Of a DNA stretch of 64,000 bases, positions 7,830-19,574 are shown piece after piece. Within the stretch, counting starts at the first letter, position 1, and the number at the start of each line of letters is the position of its first letter. The translations under genes and the position numbers were made by a program. Location: positions 56,021-120,020 of the forward strand of contig JABEVE010000050.1 in assembly GCA_013044035.1 (NCBI GenBank), given 5' to 3'. The notes under the pieces were generated by a model. The model saw only the letters and a program-made list of their open reading frames with translations. It did no database searches and was not told the DNA's origin. The stretch is from Burkholderiales bacterium (GTDB lineage: Bacteria > Pseudomonadota > Gammaproteobacteria > Burkholderiales > Burkholderiaceae_C).

Positions 7830-10800
7830 TCAGCGCTTCAGTTCCAAGCCGTTGGCAAGCTGGCCGAGGGTTTCGAGCACCATGCGGCGCGGCTGGATGC
7901 GCACCCCGTGGCGCTGTTCCAGCGTGGTGACCGCGCGCATGGCCAGCAGGGAATGACCGCCGAGGTCGAAGAAATTGTCGCTGACGGCGATCTGCTCCGT
8001 GCCCAACAGTTCGGCCCAGACCGCTGCAATGGCGTTTTCAGCCGGGCTGTTCGGGGCGGCTTGCGCGCGAGGACGATGGCGAGCCTGGGAACTCTCCGTC
8101 GAGGGCGGCGGTAATGCGCCGCGGTTGATTTTGCCGTTGGGCAGGCGGGGCAGGACGGGTAGCGCGACCACATGCTGCGGCAGCATGTGGTCGGGCAGGC
8201 GCTCGCGCAAGGCTTCGCGCAGGGCGGAAACCTGCAGCGCCTGGCCCGCGGTGGGTACCACATAGGCCACCATTCGCACGTCTTGCGCGCTTGGGGCGTG
8301 CGTGGAGACCACCGCATCGGCTACCTGCGGCAGCGCCAGCAAGGCTGCCTCGATTTCCCCCGGCTCGATGCGAAAGCCACGCAGCTTCACTTGATGATCC
8401 AGCCGGCCCAGGTGCTCCAACTGGCCATCGTGGCGCCAGCGCCCGAGGTCGCCGGTTTTGTAAAGGCGGGCTTCCGGGCTCTGACCGAAGGGGTCGGCGA
8501 TCAAGCGCTCGGCGGTGAGTTCCGGGCGACGCCAGTAACCCAGTGCCACCCCGGCCCCGCCGATGTGGATTTCACCCGGAACGCCGATCGGGCAGCAATG
8601 GCCGTGCGCATCGAGCACCCAAACCTGGGTGTTGGCAATGGGGCGGCCGATGCACATGCCAGCGCGTGGGTTCTCCACCTTCCATGCAGTCGACCACACC
8701 GTGGTTTCGGTGGGGCCGTACAAATTCCAGACTTCGCCACAGCAGCCAAGCAAGCGTTCAGCCAGATCCAGCGGCAAGGCCTCGCCACCCACCAGGGCGC
8801 GAAAGCCCGGGGGCGCGTTCCAGCCCGCATCCAGCAGCAGTCGCCAGGTGGAGGGCGTGGCCTGCATCACGTTGCAGCCGCTGCGTTCCAGCAGCGCGCG
8901 CAGGGCGTAAGGGTCATGCGCCGTGTCGGCATCGGCAATCACCACCTGCGCGCCAACCGCCAAGGGCAGGAGCAGTTCCAGCACCGCGATGTCGAAGGAC
9001 AAGGTGGTGACCGCCAGCAGCTTGTCGCTTGGACCCAGTCCCGGCGCCTGAGCCATGCTGGCGAGGAAATTGACCACCGCGCGATGCGGCACCAGCACCC
9101 CCTTCGGCCGCCCGGTGGAGCCGGAGGTGTAGATCATGTAGGCCGGATCATCGGGGCGGGCGTCGTTCGACGCATCGGGTGGCAGCGGCAATCCGTCCAG
9201 ACCGGCCCAGAAACCCGGCGCATCCAGCGCCAGCAGGGGCACATCGCAGCCGGCGAACAAGGCCTGCAGCGGGCGGTGACTCAGGATCAGGGCCAGTTCG
9301 GCATCCGCCGCCATGTCGCGCAGGCGCTGCGGCGGGTAGGCGGGATCGAGGGGCACATAGCAGGCACCGGCGTGCAGCACGCCGAGCAGCGCTGGCAACA
9401 TGTGGGCGCCGCGCGGCAGGCTCAACCCCACGCGCTGGCCGCGGCCAATGCCGCGCTGGCGCAGCAGGCGCGCAACGCCAAGAGCTTGGGTGTGCAGTTC
9501 GGCAAAGTGGCTGGGCCGGGCGTCGGCGGTGAACACGGCCTCGCGTTGCGGTGCTGCAGACAGGCCGCCTTGCACATGTCGATGCACCAGCAGTTGGGGC
9601 GGCAGCAGCACTTGCGTGGCGTTCCAGGCGCCGCGCAGCAGATCGACTTGCCGTGGCGTCGCCAGTGAGAACGCAGAGAGCGCAAGGTCGGGCCTGGCCA
9701 GCGCCTGATCGAGGACGTGCAGATAGCAGTCGAGCAGGCGCTCAGCGGTGGCGCGGGTGTAGAGGTCGGTTGAATAGTCGAGATGGACGCGATGGGCGAA
9801 TTCGGTGTCGACGTGGATGGAGAGGTCGAACTGCGCGGCGATGCGCTCGAAATCGAAGTCCTCGTAGTCGAAATCCACCGCGGCGAATCGGCCTAGCGGC
9901 GCATTGCGCAGATTGAACAACACCCGCACCAGCCCGATGGGATGGCCGGCACGATCGCTGGCCAGGCTTTCCACCAACTCGTCATAGGGCATATCCTGGT
10001 GTGCGTAGGCATCCAGGGCGGTTGCACGCACCCGCTCGACAAGATTCCGGAAACTGGGGTTGCCCGACAGATCGGTGCGCATCACCAGAGTGTTGACCAG
10101 CGTGCCGACCAGGGTTTCGGTGGCGAGATGGTGCCGATTGGCGATCGGGCTGCCGACGGCGATGTCGGTCGCACCGGAGATGCGGGACAGCAGGAGGTCG
10201 AACGCCGCCAGGTACAGCATGAACGGTGTGACGTCCCAGGCGGCGCCAAGCTGCTTCACCTGCGCCCTGACCCTGGGTGCCAACTCGGCCGAGACCTCGT
10301 GGCCGCGGAAGGACGGCACCTTGGGCGCAGTACGGTCGGCCGGAAGGTTGAGGGGCTGAAGATCCCGCAGTTGCCTCAGCCAGTACGCCGTCTGCGTCTG
10401 CCGGCTTGCGACTACCGCTGCACTGCGCTGCCAGGCGGCGTAGTCCACGTAGTGAACTTCGAGGGGCGGCCAGTCGGGCTGCTTTCCCTGGGCCAGCGCC
10501 GCGTAAGCCTGGAGCAATTCACGCATCACGATGATGAGTGCCCAGGTGTCGGCTATGGCATGGTGGAACACCCACGACAGCACATGCTGGTTCGCGCCCA
10601 GCCGCAGCAGCGCGATGCGATGCAGCGGTGCGCTGGCGAGATTGAAGGGCAGGTCCAGGCCTTCGCTCAGCCAGCGCCGCGCGGCAGGCTGGCGTTGATC
10701 GGCAGGCAAATGGGTCAGATCGACCTGCTCGACAGTCACGTGCAATTCGGGTTCGATGCGCGTCATCGGCTCGTGTTCTCCCATCACCAGACTGGCGCGC

Positions 10801-13800
10801 AACATCTCGTGCCGTTGCACCAGCAAGTCGACCGCGTGTTGCATGACAAGGGTGTCGAGGGGGCCCCGCAGCAGCAAGGCCACGGGAATGTTGTAGGCGA
10901 CCGAGGCGGGATCGAATTGCTGGATCAGCCACATGCGTCGCTGCGAAGACGACATCGGCAACAGTCCGTTGCGCGCAATCCGCGGTATTGCAACCAGGCT
11001 CGTGCTTGCCGGCGCGCTGCGGTTTGGCAAGGCCTCCAAATGCTGCGCCAGATCAGCGATGCGAACATGCTCGAAGAGCTTGGCCAGGGCCAAGTCCAGA
11101 CCGAGGCGCTCGCGGATGCGCGAAGCCACCTGGGTGATCTGCAGGGAGTGGCCGCCCAGGTCGAAAAAGCTTTCGCGGGTGCCGAACGCTTTCAAGCCGA
11201 GAACCTCGCTCCAGATGGCCCACAGCGCCTGCTCGGTGGGTGTGTTTGGCGCGACGATCTCACCGGGCGCAGGGGTCGCAAGGTCGGGCGCGGGCAGGGC
11301 CTGGCGATCGAGCTTGCCATTGGCCGTGAGCGCGAATGCATCGAGGTGGATGTATTGCGAGGGCACCATGTAGTCTGGCAGGGCCTTGCTCAGATGTTCG
11401 CGGCAAGCCGCAGTGTCGGGAACCTGCGAGCCCTCGTGCACGGTGAAATAGGCGACCAGGCGCTTGTCGGACTGCGCATCCCCCGCAGTCGTCACCAGCG
11501 CTTGCCGGATGTCGGGATGCAGGGTGAGTTGGTTTTCGATGTCGCCCAGCTCGATGCGGAAACCGCGGATTTTCACTTGATGGTCGTTGCGGCCGATGAA
11601 CGCGATCCGACCGTCGTCAAGCCAGCGGCCGAGATCACCGGTTTTGTACAGCCGTTCGCCAGCACCCTCGCCGCAAGGATCGGAGATGAAGCGCTCGGCG
11701 GTCAGTTGGGGCCGGTGGAGATAGCCGCGCGCCACCCCCAGCCCGCCGATGTGCAATTCGCCCACGGCGCCGATCGGCACGATGCGGCCCATCGGGTCGA
11801 GGATGCGTACCTGGACATTAGGCAGCGGGCGGCCGATATGGGGCTGGGGCGAGGCGGAGTCGACGCGTGTCGTCGTGGCGTCGACCGTGCACTCCGTGGG
11901 GCCGTAGACGTTGTAGAACGCGTGTTCGCGCCGCCCGCGCAACTCGGCCCAGAGGGCGCTGTCGATGGCTTCACCCCCCACCAGGGTGACTCGCGGCCAG
12001 CCCGGCGGGGGGCGCAGTTCCCCGGCTGCGATGACCGCCTTCATCTGCTGCGGCGTGATGTCCAACACGTCGACCCTGTGCTGGGTCAAGTAACCCGACA
12101 ACTGCGCAGGATCGAAGCGCACGGACTGCGGCAGCAGCACCAAGGTGCGTCCAGCGGCAATCTGGATGATCTGCTTGAGCGCGGCGTCAAAGCCCAGCGA
12201 GGCATTGACGCCGACGCGTCTGAGATCCGCATGGTGGCGGTACACCGCATATTCCAGTGCATCCAGGAGGTTGCCCACGCTGCGATGCTCGATGAGGACG
12301 CCTTTGGGTTTCCCGGTCGAGCCGGACGTGTACAACAGATAGGCCAGATCCTGCGGGCCTGGCGGGGCTGGCGCGGCAGCATCCGGCGCCGGCGCATCGG
12401 CGGTGCCGAGGCCGTCGAAGCCCATGATTCGCGTGCCCTTGGCCACCAGATGGGTGATCGAGGCCGCGAAGTCGGACAGCACCACAGGAGGACGGGCGTC
12501 GTCCAGGATGGCGCAAACGCGCCCTTCAGGCAGCGTCGGGTCCAGGGGGACGAAGGCACCCCCGGCGGCGAGGATGCCGAGCAGACCGACGATCATGCCC
12601 GGCCCGCGGTTCACATGCAGGCCGACCAGCACACCGGGCCCCACGCCCAGTGCGCCGAGCGCCTGAGCCAGGACGTTCATCCGGAGCGCAAGCTCGCCGA
12701 AGGTCAGGCGCTGGTCTTCGTACACCACGGCCAGGGCTTCGGGCTGGCGGCTGGCCTGGGCGGCGAAGCGCTGGTGGATCAACACCGGGTCGGGCAGAAG
12801 GGCTGGACCGCGCCCAAAGTCATCAAGGATGTGATTTTGTTCGCCAGTCTTGAAGAGGCTGAATGCATCCAAGGGCAGATCCGGGCGCTGCAAGGCTTGG
12901 GTGAACAGCAGGGCCAGCCGGTCGCGGATGTGCTCGGCATCCGAGCGATCCAGGGCGTCGGGGTTGAAGTTCAGTTCGACGTGGACATCGGCGTCCCGGT
13001 GATAGTCCCGCACATAGATCATCAACGGGGTCTTCGCCAGTCCGTTGTGCAGGGGGATGGTGGTGTAGCTGGCGCCATGCAGCACGCCGTCTTCATCGAA
13101 CGGTTCGAGCGAGAACACGAGGTCGTAGATCCGCGCTCGGCCGCTGGATGCCAGGTTGAGGTCACGATGGATTTCCGAGACCGGGAAGTTCTGATGCCGG
13201 TAATCGCTGCGCAGATCGGCTGCAATCGCTGTCATGAGCGATGCAAAGGATTGCATCGGCTCGCAGTTGATGCGCAGCGGCAGCATGGAGGCGAACATGC
13301 CGATCGTCGATTTTTCCTGTACGCCGATGCGGTTGTGCACCGGCACCCCGATGCAGATCGAGGTTTGCTCCAGCAGTCTGAAGCATGCCAGGCCGAGAAG
13401 GGCAAGCAGGAAATGGGCCTGCGAGGCGCCCAAGCCCATCGCCAGGTGACGCATGGTGTCGTAATCCGTGCGCCCGATAGGCCAAATCATCTGATGCTGG
13501 GTCGCCCCTCGCGTCTCGGTGCCGGCGGTCGATGGCAGCGGGAACAAGGCGGGCGGGATATGCGGGAAGCGCTGCTGCCAATAACGCCGGTCGGCCTCGA
13601 AGCGCGCCGAATGCAGGTAGGACTGCTGCTTGTGCACGTACTCGACATAGGGCGGCGTCGCGGCCGGTGGATCGAGACCAGCCAGCAGGTCGTTGTAGGT
13701 TTGCCGGATGTGGCGCAAGAGCAAGTGCAAGCCATGGCCATCCACGACCAGGTGGTGACAGCGAGCCAGGAGAACATGCCGGGTTTGCGCGATGCACATC

Positions 13801-14162
13801 AGCGTGAAACTGCACAAGGGCGAGACACGCAGGTTGAAGGGTTCGAGGAAGCGCTCGCGCAGCAAGCGGCGGGCCTGCGCCATGGCATCGGCCTGGTCGG
13901 AGAGATCCATGAGCGGCAAGGTGAAGACGAATCGCTCACACACGCGCTGCGTGATCAATCCCGTCGCATCATGGCGCGCGAAGGCCAGGCGCAGCACGTC
14001 GTGGCGATCGAAGGCAAGCTGGATGGCCGCTTGCAGGGTAGGGTGGTCCAGCGGACCTTCGATGTCCAGGTAACAGCCGATGTTGTAGAGCGGACTGCCC
14101 TCGTGGATGCTCTGGTCGGCGTAAATGTCGAGCTGTTGAGGGGTCAGCGGGAACTCGGACAT
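7830..14162 (-). CDS. Two-module nonribosomal peptide synthetase (C-A-T-C-A-T)
   Basis: A 2110-residue NRPS. Domain order: condensation C1 (1-440, active site HHLVVDG at 136-142), adenylation A1 (about 470-990), carrier T1 (about 1000-1080, LGGHSL), condensation C2 (about 1090-1520, HHAIADT), adenylation A2 (about 1540-2020), carrier T2 (about 2042-2110, LGGHSL near 2071). The pocket residues I read from A1 give D-A-K-D-L-G-V-V-D-K, the surfactin-type glutamate code. A2 gives D-I-L-Q-L-G-L-V-W-K, which resembles glycine codes. A leading C domain suggests N-acylation of the first residue. There is no thioesterase, reductase, epimerase, MbtH, phosphopantetheinyl transferase or exporter nearby. 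Predicted product: acyl-Glu-Gly or similar, release unknown. Confidence 0.93.
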   Translation of the reverse strand: MSEFPLTPQQLDIYADQSIHEGSPLYNIGCYLDIEGPLDHPTLQAAIQLAFDRHDVLRLAFARHDATGLITQRVCERFVFTLPLMDLSDQADAMAQARRLLRERFLEPFNLRVSPLCSFTLMCIAQTRHVLLARCHHLVVDGHGLHLLLRHIRQTYNDLLAGLDPPAATPPYVEYVHKQQSYLHSARFEADRRYWQQRFPHIPPALFPLPSTAGTETRGATQHQMIWPIGRTDYDTMRHLAMGLGASQAHFLLALLGLACFRLLEQTSICIGVPVHNRIGVQEKSTIGMFASMLPLRINCEPMQSFASLMTAIAADLRSDYRHQNFPVSEIHRDLNLASSGRARIYDLVFSLEPFDEDGVLHGASYTTIPLHNGLAKTPLMIYVRDYHRDADVHVELNFNPDALDRSDAEHIRDRLALLFTQALQRPDLPLDAFSLFKTGEQNHILDDFGRGPALLPDPVLIHQRFAAQASRQPEALAVVYEDQRLTFGELALRMNVLAQALGALGVGPGVLVGLHVNRGPGMIVGLLGILAAGGAFVPLDPTLPEGRVCAILDDARPPVVLSDFAASITHLVAKGTRIMGFDGLGTADAPAPDAAAPAPPGPQDLAYLLYTSGSTGKPKGVLIEHRSVGNLLDALEYAVYRHHADLRRVGVNASLGFDAALKQIIQIAAGRTLVLLPQSVRFDPAQLSGYLTQHRVDVLDITPQQMKAVIAAGELRPPPGWPRVTLVGGEAIDSALWAELRGRREHAFYNVYGPTECTVDATTTRVDSASPQPHIGRPLPNVQVRILDPMGRIVPIGAVGELHIGGLGVARGYLHRPQLTAERFISDPCGEGAGERLYKTGDLGRWLDDGRIAFIGRNDHQVKIRGFRIELGDIENQLTLHPDIRQALVTTAGDAQSDKRLVAYFTVHEGSQVPDTAACREHLSKALPDYMVPSQYIHLDAFALTANGKLDRQALPAPDLATPAPGEIVAPNTPTEQALWAIWSEVLGLKAFGTRESFFDLGGHSLQITQVASRIRERLGLDLALAKLFEHVRIADLAQHLEALPNRSAPASTSLVAIPRIARNGLLPMSSSQRRMWLIQQFDPASVAYNIPVALLLRGPLDTLVMQHAVDLLVQRHEMLRASLVMGEHEPMTRIEPELHVTVEQVDLTHLPADQRQPAARRWLSEGLDLPFNLASAPLHRIALLRLGANQHVLSWVFHHAIADTWALIIVMRELLQAYAALAQGKQPDWPPLEVHYVDYAAWQRSAAVVASRQTQTAYWLRQLRDLQPLNLPADRTAPKVPSFRGHEVSAELAPRVRAQVKQLGAAWDVTPFMLYLAAFDLLLSRISGATDIAVGSPIANRHHLATETLVGTLVNTLVMRTDLSGNPSFRNLVERVRATALDAYAHQDMPYDELVESLASDRAGHPIGLVRVLFNLRNAPLGRFAAVDFDYEDFDFERIAAQFDLSIHVDTEFAHRVHLDYSTDLYTRATAERLLDCYLHVLDQALARPDLALSAFSLATPRQVDLLRGAWNATQVLLPPQLLVHRHVQGGLSAAPQREAVFTADARPSHFAELHTQALGVARLLRQRGIGRGQRVGLSLPRGAHMLPALLGVLHAGACYVPLDPAYPPQRLRDMAADAELALILSHRPLQALFAGCDVPLLALDAPGFWAGLDGLPLPPDASNDARPDDPAYMIYTSGSTGRPKGVLVPHRAVVNFLASMAQAPGLGPSDKLLAVTTLSFDIAVLELLLPLAVGAQVVIADADTAHDPYALRALLERSGCNVMQATPSTWRLLLDAGWNAPPGFRALVGGEALPLDLAERLLGCCGEVWNLYGPTETTVWSTAWKVENPRAGMCIGRPIANTQVWVLDAHGHCCPIGVPGEIHIGGAGVALGYWRRPELTAERLIADPFGQSPEARLYKTGDLGRWRHDGQLEHLGRLDHQVKLRGFRIEPGEIEAALLALPQVADAVVSTHAPSAQDVRMVAYVVPTAGQALQVSALREALRERLPDHMLPQHVVALPVLPRLPNGKINRGALPPPSTESSQARHRPRAQAAPNSPAENAIAAVWAELLGTEQIAVSDNFFDLGGHSLLAMRAVTTLEQRHGVRIQPRRMVLETLGQLANGLELKR

Positions 14163-14407
14163 GATGGACGTTGGATTCCAGGGTGCAACACCGATAGCTG
14201 CTTATGCGCAGCACGCAACGCGCATGTGACTTGGAAACCCGAGATCGGGCAACCCATGACTTTGGGGATGGGTCTTTCCGTCGACGTGGTTTCGTGATCA
14301 AGATCGAGCATGAGGCGGCGCCTCGAAAGCGTCCGCGGTGTCAGCGGATGGATGGCGCCGTGGACGCAAGCCGGCGCCGGTTGCCCTGCGGTTCGCCTGG
14401 TGGGGAC

Positions 14408-16093
<1,686 letters not shown>

Positions 16094-16344
16094 GGGATTG
16101 GCGATGCAAAAGTCGGTGCGAGAGAGGTGTTGAGACAGAAACAAAACGGAAACGAAAGGCAACTGCTCCTGAACCTGGCCGGGTCGAGCTTGTCGTACCG
16201 GCAGGCATCCGAACGGCTCGGGCTGCGGTTTTGCTGCAGCAGCCCTCCCTCGCGGAGATCGAAACAGCTCGGGAGTGGCCCTTCGTTTCATCGAGATCGG
16301 CGGCGCGAGTGAGCCCTCTTGCAGACCCCGTACACTTCGCAACC

Positions 16345-17166
16345 ATGCTAATTCATCCCAATTTCAACCCCATCGCCCTGAAGCTGGGGCCTGTCGAAAT
16401 CCATTGGTACGGCATCATGTACCTGTTGGGCTTCCTCACGTTCTGGCTGCTGTCGAAGAAGCGGCTGAAGGATCAACCCTACGCGCGTTTCGGCTGGACT
16501 TCCCGCGATGTGGAGGATTTGCTCTTTGCCGGCGTCCTGGGTGTCATCCTCGGCGGCCGGATCGGCTACGTGCTGTTCTACCAACCCGCGTATTACTTCG
16601 CCCATCCCGCTCGCATCATCGCCGTCTGGGACGGCGGCATGGCGTTCCATGGCGGTTTGATTGGCGTGATGATCGCCGCCGGCTGGTTTGCCTGGACGCG
16701 CAAGGTGGCGTGGATGGATCTGCTTGACTTCGTGGCGCCGCTGGTGCCTCCCGGTTTGGCGTTCGGCCGCATCGGCAACTTCATCAATGGTGAACTATGG
16801 GGTCGCCCGGCGCCCGCCTGGTGGCCTGGTGCGATGATCTACCCGGAGTCGGGCAGCATGGTGCCGCGATTTCCATCCGAGCTCTACCAGATGTTCTTCG
16901 AGGGCATTGTGCTGTTCACGGTGTTGTGGTGGCTGTCTCGCAAGGAGCGGCCCCGTGGCTTCATGGCTGGCAGTTTCGCCCTCGGCTATGGCCTGGCGCG
17001 TTTCACCGACGAGTTCTTCCGCCAGCCCGATGCCTTCCTGGGCTACCTCTGGTTTGGCCTGACCATGGGGCAACTGCTGTCCATTCCACTCATCGTTCTG
17101 GGCATCGGCATGATCGGGTGGTCCCTGCGCCGGGCCAAGCGGCTGGGCTGGAAACCGGCCGCCTGA
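16345..17166 (+). CDS. lgt: Phosphatidylglycerol-prolipoprotein diacylglyceryl transferase
   Basis: Inner-membrane enzyme that attaches diacylglycerol to the lipobox cysteine of prolipoproteins. The 273-residue protein shows the family landmarks in order: [51 protein letters not shown] (the Lgt signature) and [12 protein letters not shown], with seven or so membrane segments. The start at 16345 gives [23 protein letters not shown], a typical N-terminus. Confidence 0.96.
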   Translation: MLIHPNFNPIALKLGPVEIHWYGIMYLLGFLTFWLLSKKRLKDQPYARFGWTSRDVEDLLFAGVLGVILGGRIGYVLFYQPAYYFAHPARIIAVWDGGMAFHGGLIGVMIAAGWFAWTRKVAWMDLLDFVAPLVPPGLAFGRIGNFINGELWGRPAPAWWPGAMIYPESGSMVPRFPSELYQMFFEGIVLFTVLWWLSRKERPRGFMAGSFALGYGLARFTDEFFRQPDAFLGYLWFGLTMGQLLSIPLIVLGIGMIGWSLRRAKRLGWKPAA

Positions 17167-17195
17167 GCGGCTCAGGCACGAGGCTCAAGCCCTGG

Positions 17196-17711
17196 TCAGC
17201 CTGCCGCGTCGGGCATGGCCCAATCTTGCGGCTGCAGGATGTGAAGGCCTCGGGTGCGGGCTGCCGCTGCCAAGGCGAGCAAGGCCTTGTCCCGTGTCAA
17301 GAGCAGTCGCGCTGAACGGCTCAGGGCCAGGTCGATGAATCCTTGGTCGTCCGGGTCGGCGCAACGCAAGGCTGGGGTGTCTGCAAGGCAAGGCAAGGGG
17401 TCGGCAAGCAGGGTGGCGTGTCGCGTGAATCCGCTTGCCACGCGTTCGCGCCGATCGAGCGCTGCGCCGAGTCTGGCGAAGACGTTGCGCGTGGCTACCT
17501 CCAGCGCTTCTTCCTGCATCGCTGCCGTCGCGATCCACCATGCCCCGCCTCGCATCAGGCGCCGGGATGGCGCCAGCATCGCAGCGTCCTGGAACAGCAG
17601 CCAGTCGAGCACGACGTTCGTGTCGAGGACCCAAAGCGGGCGACGTTCTGGGAATCCATCGCCATCGAACGGCTGATCAGTCGCCAGATTGGTCTGCGCC
17701 CGGGGAGCCAT
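17196..17711 (-). CDS. PIN-domain protein, putative ribonuclease
   Basis: A 171-residue PIN-domain protein. The acidic metal-binding residues are visible: Asp in WVLDTNVVLDWLL, Glu in MQEEALEVA, Asp in DPDDQGFIDLAL and Asp in LLLTRDKALL. PIN domains are Mg-dependent RNases, often toxins of toxin-antitoxin pairs, but no small antitoxin gene is adjacent here. The start at 17711 lies 5 bp beyond the stop of the TauE/SafE permease gene, so it is probably the second gene of that transcript. Confidence 0.8.
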   Translation of the reverse strand: MAPRAQTNLATDQPFDGDGFPERRPLWVLDTNVVLDWLLFQDAAMLAPSRRLMRGGAWWIATAAMQEEALEVATRNVFARLGAALDRRERVASGFTRHATLLADPLPCLADTPALRCADPDDQGFIDLALSRSARLLLTRDKALLALAAAARTRGLHILQPQDWAMPDAAG

Positions 17712-17716
17712 CAGAC

Positions 17717-18553
17717 TCAGATTTGCCGCCAGCCCATGGCATGCACACCTTTCCACAGCATGTAGCTGGCCAGCCCAAGCAGCAACAGCGAGAACACCCG
17801 CTTGAGCGACTGCACATGGATGCGGTGCGCAACGCGCGCGCCGATCGGTGCCATCAGCACGCTGGTGGCGGCGCAGGCGAACAAGGCAGGCAGATAGACG
17901 AAGCCCAGGGAGTCGGGCGGCAAGCCGTTGGCCTGCAACCCTGAGACGACATAGCCCAACAGGCCTCCCGCCGCGATGGGAAAGCCCATGGCCGCGCTGG
18001 TGGCTACGGCGTTGCGCATATGCATGCCGCGCCAGCCCAGGAAGGGCACCGTGAGGAAGCCACCGCCGGCGCCGACGAGCGACGAAACGAAACCGATGAG
18101 GCCACCGACACCGATGAGTGCCGGCTTGGCTGGCAGGGTTTCCCGTGTGTCGGCAGCCTGCGTGCGGCCCGACGCCACCAGCATGCGCAGCGCCGACAAG
18201 CCGACGAACACGGCAAAGAACAGCGCCAGCCAGCCGGATTTGAGCAGGCCGGCGACTTGCGCGCCGATGAAGGTGCCGAGCACGGCGCCCATGCCCATCC
18301 ACAATGCAATCGGCCAGCGCACGGCGCCGCGCTTGTGATGTGCGCGCACGCTCGAGGCCGAGGTGAACAAGATGGTGGTGAGCGAGGTGGCGATGGCCAT
18401 GTGCACGATCAGGTCGGCGCCGAAGTGCTCGCGCGTGAACATGAAGGTGAGAAAAGGCACCAGCAGCATGCCGCCGCCAATGCCGAGAAGACCAGCCATG
18501 AAGCCCGTGAACGAGCCCAGCACCATGAGTTCAAGCAAAAATTGCCAGGCCAT
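17717..18553 (-). CDS. TauE/SafE family membrane permease
   Basis: A 278-residue inner-membrane protein of the TauE/SafE (sulfite/organosulfonate exporter) family, with about eight hydrophobic helices. The two repeated glycine-rich family motifs are present: GFMAGLLGIGGGMLLVPFL near the N-terminus and GFVSSLVGAGGGFLTVPFL in the middle. The start at 18553 is the first Met before the first helix; the open frame upstream runs through the 6S RNA gene. The substrate cannot be told from sequence. Confidence 0.85.
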   Translation of the reverse strand: MAWQFLLELMVLGSFTGFMAGLLGIGGGMLLVPFLTFMFTREHFGADLIVHMAIATSLTTILFTSASSVRAHHKRGAVRWPIALWMGMGAVLGTFIGAQVAGLLKSGWLALFFAVFVGLSALRMLVASGRTQAADTRETLPAKPALIGVGGLIGFVSSLVGAGGGFLTVPFLGWRGMHMRNAVATSAAMGFPIAAGGLLGYVVSGLQANGLPPDSLGFVYLPALFACAATSVLMAPIGARVAHRIHVQSLKRVFSLLLLGLASYMLWKGVHAMGWRQI

Positions 18554-18622
18554 TGCACATCGGAAGGTTGAGGTCGTCGTGCGCCGTGTCACAAATGCGA
18601 CAACGCTGCGCGCAGAAGAGGT

Positions 18623-18795
18623 GTCTGCCCAAACCGCGCCGACCATTGATCCCTGAACCCAGTTGGAACAGGTGGGCAAGGTCACCACACTTCGGGAGCG
18701 TCTGCGCGAGACACTGCGCGCCCATGCGAAATATTCCAAGCCCGAGGCAAAGCGCATCGGTTCAAGAAATGCCTGATCGGGGCGGCCAGGCAGAC
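18623..18795 (-). ncRNA. ssrS: 6S RNA
   Basis: About 173 nt, directly downstream of zapA, the usual 6S position. Read on the minus strand, the ends pair (5' GTCTGCC with 3' GGCAGAC), continuing with CCGCCCCGATC against GGTCGGCGCGG. Further in, CTTGAACC pairs with GGGTTCAGG, TTGGAA with TTCCAA and GGGC with GCCC. The result is the long interrupted rod typical of 6S RNA, which sequesters sigma-70 RNA polymerase. A -10 element TACAAT sits at 18808-18803, placing transcription start near 18796. Ends are estimates from base pairing. Confidence 0.8.
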
Positions 18796-18846
18796 GTAGC
18801 GGATTGTAGGCGGCTGTCGCCCCCCGCTGTTGCCGGGGTCAAACTC

Positions 18847-19179
18847 TCAGAGCAACTGCCCGTCGGTTTCCAGCGCGGCGTCGAGCCGGCGGTTGATCTG
18901 TGTAATCCTGGCCGCCAGCACGGGCAGACCGACTGGAAGCGGGGTTGCCGTTTCTGCATTGGCCCCGGGCCTGGAGGCCAACATCTTGGCATGGGCCAGG
19001 TTGAGCGCCGCCAGGACAGCGATGCGCTCGCGGGCGCGGATCTTGCCCAGTTCGCGAATGCTGCACATCTCGCGATCGACTTCAGCGACGGCAAGCCGCA
19101 GCGCGTCCTCCTCACCCTGCGGGCAGGCCAGCACATAGCTCTGGCCCATGATGCTCACTTCCAGGGTGGCGCTGCTCAT
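18847..19179 (-). CDS. zapA: Cell division protein ZapA
   Basis: Z-ring associated protein that cross-links FtsZ filaments. 110 residues. The N-terminal globular part (LEVSIMGQSYVLACPQGEEDALRLA, VAEVDREMCSIRE) and the helix RARERIAVLAALNLAHA are characteristic. The start at 19179 gives MSSATLEVSIMG, matching family N-termini; the open frame upstream is not conserved. It follows the ZapB-like gene by 46 bp and is followed by the 6S RNA gene. Confidence 0.92.
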   Translation of the reverse strand: MSSATLEVSIMGQSYVLACPQGEEDALRLAVAEVDREMCSIRELGKIRARERIAVLAALNLAHAKMLASRPGANAETATPLPVGLPVLAARITQINRRLDAALETDGQLL

Positions 19180-19225
19180 GGATGCATCTCGCGGAATGGG
19201 GTGAGGAAAGCTGGCGCGGCGGCGC

Positions 19226-19477
19226 TCAGACTGAGGGCTTGATCGTCGACGTGCTAGACGGGGGGTCCAGCCGGGCCAGCAGGTGATCAACGCGTGCACG
19301 CGCTTCATGCAGCCGTGCCCGCAAGGAGTCACGCTCGGCTTCGAGTTGGCGAATGCGATCATCCAGCAAGGCATTGGTGCGTTTGAGCTCGGCGTGACGC
19401 AGCACCAGACGATCGGCCTTGTCGCTCAAGGCATCCAGCAAGGCGGGCAACTCGGTCGGCGTCGTCGGCGGGTTCAT
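19226..19477 (-). CDS. ZapB-like coiled-coil protein
   Basis: An 83-residue, almost entirely helical protein with a heptad-rich centre (LLDALSDKADRLVLRHAELK, RTNALLDDRIRQLEAERDSL). Position immediately upstream of zapA and size fit the TIGR02449/ZapB-like family of divisome coiled coils found beside zapA in many proteobacteria. Function is inferred from this context. Confidence 0.8.
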   Translation of the reverse strand: MNPPTTPTELPALLDALSDKADRLVLRHAELKRTNALLDDRIRQLEAERDSLRARLHEARARVDHLLARLDPPSSTSTIKPSV

Positions 19478-19574
19478 GCAAGGATTCTAGTGCCAGGATC
19501 CGCCTCTTCGAACAGCATGAGCAAGGGTCTTCTGTCACGCCTTGCCCTACCATGATGGCGTTGGTGCTTGCGCG

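Noticed and set aside
9942..14297. A 1451-codon open frame on the plus strand opposite the NRPS gene
   Set aside because: It is a high-GC mirror frame: low-complexity, Gln/Arg/His-rich, with no recognisable domain, while the minus strand encodes canonical C-A-T domains.
17196..18302. The 368-codon frame that extends the PIN gene upstream through the permease gene
   Set aside because: The first half is Arg-rich out-of-frame reading of the TauE/SafE gene; the PIN domain starts at 17711.
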